A stretch of DNA of 64,000 nt from positions 51,336,179 to 51,400,178 of the forward strand of contig JAKCOZ010000003.1 of NCBI GenBank assembly GCA_022605955.1, in the 5' to 3' direction. Below, in pieces: positions 59,796 to 64,000 of this stretch. Under the pieces are notes generated by a model. That model saw only the letters and a program-made list of their open reading frames with translations, was not told where the DNA came from and ran no database searches. The stretch is from Rallus limicola (Eukaryota; Chordata; Aves; Gruiformes; Rallidae). The position numbers were made by a program, and so were the translations under genes. Within the stretch, counting starts at the first letter, position 1, and each line of letters begins with the position of its first letter.

Positions 59796-61194
59796 TAGCA
59801 GCTATGAGTTCCCAAATCTGTCTTTCTATACATTTGGGCCGTGGGTGTTGAGGGGAAATAAAAATATTCTAATGAGATCTTCTAAATTACTCTACTATAT
59901 TGGATGATTTGCTTCATTTTTCTCATGTGGGGAGACAAAGTTTAAAAAGCTTCCCCAAAGTCTTACAGCTTCAAGGATCCAAAATTGACCTTTCCATGTT
60001 TTTTCCATTCTGCAGTTGCTACACGTATCAGTAAGTTGACTTTTGTAGTTTGCCAAGGATAGAGGCATTACATACATGGCAAAAAAATGCATATATTGCA
60101 GAGGAATCTGTATATAACAGATGACCATGAGTTGCTAACTTTTAGTAAGTTGAAGATGTTCCATTAATTGGTGCTTCATTTTGGGTATATTTTTAGAATT
60201 CTGTGAAGGTGCCTCATTATTGAAGATGTGCATCTGTATTCTCAGGTAAAGAAAGGACTGATCATATGATGATCTTAAAATTATGTTTATTGAAGGTTAT
60301 TATTTTGGTATATAAATATATTTGTGAAGTTATTGGGAGTTTCTTTAGATTCATGCCTTTTGACTATCTGTAAAGCAGTTAATGCAATTGAATACTAAAA
60401 TCTTTAACTTGCTTAGAACATCAATTAATAAAGTAACTGTTTAAAGCCCTTATTTACTAAAAGTATAAGACAGAGATGGTGCATTTCATTCCTGTTACAG
60501 ATCAGGAATTGGATTCCATCCTACATTCGTGTAGAATCAGGTGACACACCTATTTATGTCTGCTATTTTACACTGAAACTCTTTGAGCTAAACATAGCTA
60601 AAGTTGACATGGAACTATGGTAGCAGTACTCTAAATTTATTTACTGTTTCTCTGACTCAACTACACACAATAGATGATCATTTACTTCCAGTAGCATTTT
60701 ATCAATTCACTGGTATATTTCCATTACTTTGGTATAAAACTTTAGGTAAAATAACAATGACATGAATCTATTTTCACAGTCTCATTTCATAGAATAACAA
60801 AAGAATTGAAGGCCTTGTGTAGACATTTTACTTCAAAGAACTCTTTGTATTCTTAAAAATACTGTTTTAGCAGTATATAACTTTATTCAATTTTTCCAAC
60901 ACACCTCTCCCAGACTTTCTTCAGTGACTCAAAATGGTAGTTTCCAATATATTTGGCAAAGAAACAGAATGTTCTTTTATGATACTGTGCTGATTTTATA
61001 CATAGAATGAAGTAATTTTTTATAGTTTGGTCAAACATGTGAAATAGAACTTGGTCATTCTTTAAATACTCATTTTCTGGATAGACTGTTGTGCCTGAGG
61101 AAATCATAAATAGGAATACAAGTGTACTTTATTAGTCTCCACAGGTTTAAATGTGAGACTTTCAGACCATTTTACATACGTTAATGACTTGAAC
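59796..61194. other. Unique AT-rich sequence, no gene seen
   Basis: No mobile element or gene is recognised. Confidence 0.55.
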
Positions 61195-61445
61195 TTCACA
61201 CCAGTCCATGGGGAAAAGATGGCATTATCCCCACTTACAGTGCAGGAAATGAAGGAACACGTGCGAGTTATTTAAAGGTATTAGGTGTCAAATCTACATG
61301 ACAAAGTGCTGAAATGCTTAAGAAAAAAATCTGGCTTGCTGAGGCTTGATGATTTAGTCAAATGTGAGAAGGAAATGTGTGGCCTCGACAGGAACCCGGA
61401 ACCCTTAATCCTCCAGGCTCTAGTCATAATCTCCCTTCTAGCACT
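61195..61445 (-). mobile_element. MIR/CORE-SINE-like relic, interrupted
   Basis: TTATCCCCACTTACAGTGCA at about 61226 followed by GGAAATGAAGGAACACGTGC matches the antisense of the conserved MIR core, where ATTATCCCC is followed by TTTACAG and GAGGAAACTGAGG. About 130 bases on, near 61390, GGAACCCGGAACCCTTAATC then CTCCAGGCTCTAG resembles the antisense of the tRNA-derived head of such SINEs, with a B-box-like GGAACCC. The extra sequence between the two parts (about 61265-61375) suggests an insertion or strong decay. The call rests on these two anchor segments in the expected order. Confidence 0.55.
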
Positions 61446-62154
61446 ATTGGTATAGGGTGCAGCTGCTGTGGGTAAGGAACCCCTGCTTTTTCAATGCCTA
61501 CTTTCAGCAGAGCCCAGTCTGAAAATAAAGTTCAGATTGAACAGCATATCCTTACTGTAGTTGTGCCGTGGGTATTGGAGTTGGTGGAAATAGCTTTTTA
61601 TTTAATTTTTTTTCCCCTACTGGCAGGATGAGAATCTTGTTCCTATCTGTGGTACTTTATAAAGAAAATGGGTAAAACCTGTTTTTTATAAATAAATTAG
61701 GAAAACCAGAAACATTTTGTTTGCATTTTTAACTCCCTTTTGTGAAATGCTGTGACGTCACTTTTTGTGGGCCTGCAAAAGCTGGTGGATCATAGTCCTA
61801 CCACTCATTTAAACTTCTAAACCTATTTTTCAGAACAGAAAAGTCAATTGCTTTAATCTTTTCATATGCTTTGGGGGGAGAAATAGAGAGACATTACCTT
61901 TCACAGTTCCAAGCCCATCCAGCTAAGTACTCCCAGATCCTTCCCATGAGGTGTGTCCTTGAGGTCACAAATAAGGCTAAGATTTTGGGGACATGGTGAT
62001 GTTTAGGTTTGTCCTACCCACTGTCCAGTGTTTGAAGTACTCTGAAAAGGCTTAGCTTTGAATCCTTTCCCCACCTGATAAGAGGTAGAGACTTATATCT
62101 AAGTTTCTGCATGTAATAATCTGCAGGTTGTTGCCTATACTTGAGTGGGTCTTT
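61446..62154. other. Unique sequence, no gene seen
   Basis: No gene is seen. The last ~60 bases (ACTTGAGTGGGTCTTTCTC near 62139) may belong to the following SINE-like element, because a similar block flanks that repeat family as I remember it. Confidence 0.5.
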
Positions 62155-62338
62155 CTCAATCTTATATTTGGAGCTGCTCTGCTTTATAAATAATTAAATA
62201 TTCAGTGAAGCAGAGACTGGAATCTCTTGTTCCCACCTCAGTGCCCTAACCACTGAGCCTGAAAGTCCTCGTCTCCTTCTCTTTGGCTCAATGAATATTT
62301 AATTATTATCCCAAGTGGAATAATGCCAACAGATTAAG
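62155..62338 (-). mobile_element. SINE-like palindromic element, tRNA-like core in antisense
   Basis: A perfect 16-bp inverted repeat (AATAATTAAATATTCA at 62189-62204, its complement at 62292-62307) forms the inner arms. Looser pairing extends the arms outward to about 62155 and 62338. The 87-base interior contains CAGTGCCCTAACCACTGAGC at 62250 and GACTGGAATCTCTTG at 62215. In reverse these read as a tRNA-like A-box region (GCTCAGTGGTTAGGGCACTG) and a weak B box. The reversed interior matches the core of the element at 55757-55920. Two copies in one window establish this as a real dispersed family. Confidence 0.72.
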
Positions 62339-64000
62339 ATGGCTTTTATATGATACCAAATAGTCTGGTGGGTGGGAGACACTCCCGGGATGTTTCTTGT
62401 GCCTGTTCCACTCAGTGGCTTGGAAAACAAGTTTCTGATCTGCCAAAGGACTACCTGGTGGTGGAGTAGGTCCCTCCATGTCTTTATTTTGCTTAAACTT
62501 GAACATTTGACTTGTGATAGGAATCTCACTGATGTCAAAATGAAGCACATCTGTAAATGTTTTGTGTTGAGCTCTCAACTGATATTTTAATTAGTAATGT
62601 AGAAATTGAAGTTGATATTATTCAATTCCACATTACACGCTTAGTTAAAATAGCAAGAACACCTAAAACATAAAGAATCGCTGTAGGCATGATAATTCTA
62701 AACAAGATAAGAAACAAAGGTGAAGCTGAGATCTAATACTGTGCAAAGCTGACGAGAACCACAGTTGGGAAATGAATGTGGCCTGTAGCTGTTTAGGAGA
62801 AAATATGATGTTGGAAATCAATAGCTTTGAAAAGCATAGGCGTATAATTAGGGACAAGAAGATAAATGTAAGTATCTTTGACTACAGCAAGTTCTCTAGA
62901 GTTGCATTTAACCCTTGTGGAATATTTTCTGTCATGTCCTGTTTTCCCCAGTGATATTTTTTTATTTTTCCTGGCAAGAAAATACATTATGTTTCTACTT
63001 TCAAATGCTGAATGAAATGGATAGCTGACACTATCCTGGATTCGTGATGTCTAGATACTTTCTACCATTATCACACTTTGTGTATACCAGCATTTTTACG
63101 TGACAGTAAGATGCAATAAAAACCTATCGTTAAGTGTCATTATGCAGATAGAAATAGAATCTCTTGCTGAATTAGATCTCCTGCTTAATGTCATCCAAAT
63201 TTGAGACGTGGCAAGAAAAGATATTTCTTGAATTGATTGAAATTGCCTAGGGGGAAAAAATTATCTGACAGTATTTTTAATCAATATGTCTGACTTTTAT
63301 AACCTGAAAAAATGTTATCATGCTTAATTCAGCTTAGCAACATATATAAATTATCAACCTTTTCAAATCTGCACTTGTCCATACAATTTTATCACTCTTT
63401 GTCTTGCCTTTATTATTGAAATGTACTTTGCTGCGCCTTTATTTTAGTTCTCATTATTTATTTTTAGCTAACTATATTTAGCTTTTGCTTATTCTAGTCA
63501 CCTGGCCAATAACGTACACTGGCTGCATCTCTGTGTGTACCTGAGATCTGATGTTACCAGAAAGTTATTTAGTCGAGAGAACTAGAACTGGAGAAGGAAA
63601 CCACATGAAAAATACTTCCATTGACGTTTACACATCTACCCAAGCCCATTAATTTTCTGTTTTCCCTCAGGTGTGGGAGCTCAGGGAAGGTAGTGGTGAG
63701 TGTAACAGCAACCACCCTGATGGATTTGCAGGCAGAGTGATCTTAATAATACATTGCTGAGCACAAAAGCTCTCACTGTTTCTCAAATATGAGGACTTAC
63801 ATAAAATCTGCTTGGGCTGTACTACTTTAGGCTGCTAAATCCCCTGAAAATTAGAACTGTGCTCAGGTCTTCCTGCCTTCTCACCACAGGAGAAAATCAT
63901 TGTATGAAGGAAGTCCATTTGTGGTTCCGTCCTGTAATTTCTCTTCTCAAGGGATTCTGCACAAGAGACACAGAGTCCAGTTGACTGTTGTCAGCACAGA
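62339..64000. other. Unique AT-rich sequence, no gene seen
   Basis: No CR1 tail, SINE or coding frame is recognised up to the end of the window. Confidence 0.55.

Noticed and set aside
1..64000. CRISPR array, bacterial operon, tRNA or rRNA genes
   Set aside because: No regularly spaced direct repeats, ribosome-binding-site/ORF organisation or RNA gene signatures; sequence character is vertebrate, with only SINE-type tRNA-like cores.

Overview
This window looks like AT-rich, gene-poor DNA from a bird. The main evidence is a scatter of CR1 (chicken repeat 1) LINE copies. These end in the CR1-type tail, in which a 'TTCCAACC'-like block is followed by short ATTCTATG or TTCTGTGA octamer repeats. 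Their conceptual translations show the C-terminal end of CR1 ORF2, with motifs such as [22 protein letters not shown] and [14 protein letters not shown]1 also occurs in crocodilians and turtles, but the density and tail types here fit a bird best. The species cannot be named from this sequence.

I found no convincing protein-coding gene, rRNA, tRNA or CRISPR array. Open reading frames away from repeats are short, usually overlapped by frames on the other strand, and resemble no family I recognise. The longest frame, about 200 codons on the minus strand near 41.7-42.35 kb, is the tail of a CR1 reverse-transcriptase ORF. The window is therefore intergenic or deep-intronic.

Layout. 1-10.5 kb is unique sequence with three long C tracts, a purine- and G-rich block near 2.8-3.3 kb and one CR1 tail at 5.1 kb. 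10.5-11.2 kb holds an old minus-strand CR1. 11.2-33.6 kb is mostly unique, with a CA microsatellite, one CR1 (16.7 kb) and three striking inverted repeats (15.8, 23.7 and 25.8 kb). At 33.6-34.1 kb a CR1 has a 5' inversion. 34.1-41.6 kb is unique. 41.7-42.3 kb holds the best-preserved CR1. A 14-unit ATCT microsatellite (44.8 kb) and an LTR-like block (45.1 kb) follow. 46.9-49.5 kb holds two old CR1 copies in the same orientation. A CR1 tail lies at 51.1 kb and two more CR1 copies at 58.9-59.8 kb. The last 9 kb also holds three tRNA-SINE-like relics: two (55.8 and 62.2 kb) belong to one palindromic family in opposite orientations, and one (61.2 kb) is MIR-like.

No gene set acts together here; the content is a record of retroposition and small rearrangements. 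The best leads are the 5'-inverted CR1, the perfect 22-bp inverted repeat at 25.8 kb, the 58-bp-arm hairpin at 15.8 kb and the SINE-in-a-palindrome family. I see no sign of a previously undescribed functional system. Repeat identifications rest on recognition by eye, without a database search, and boundaries are approximate to about 10-30 bases.
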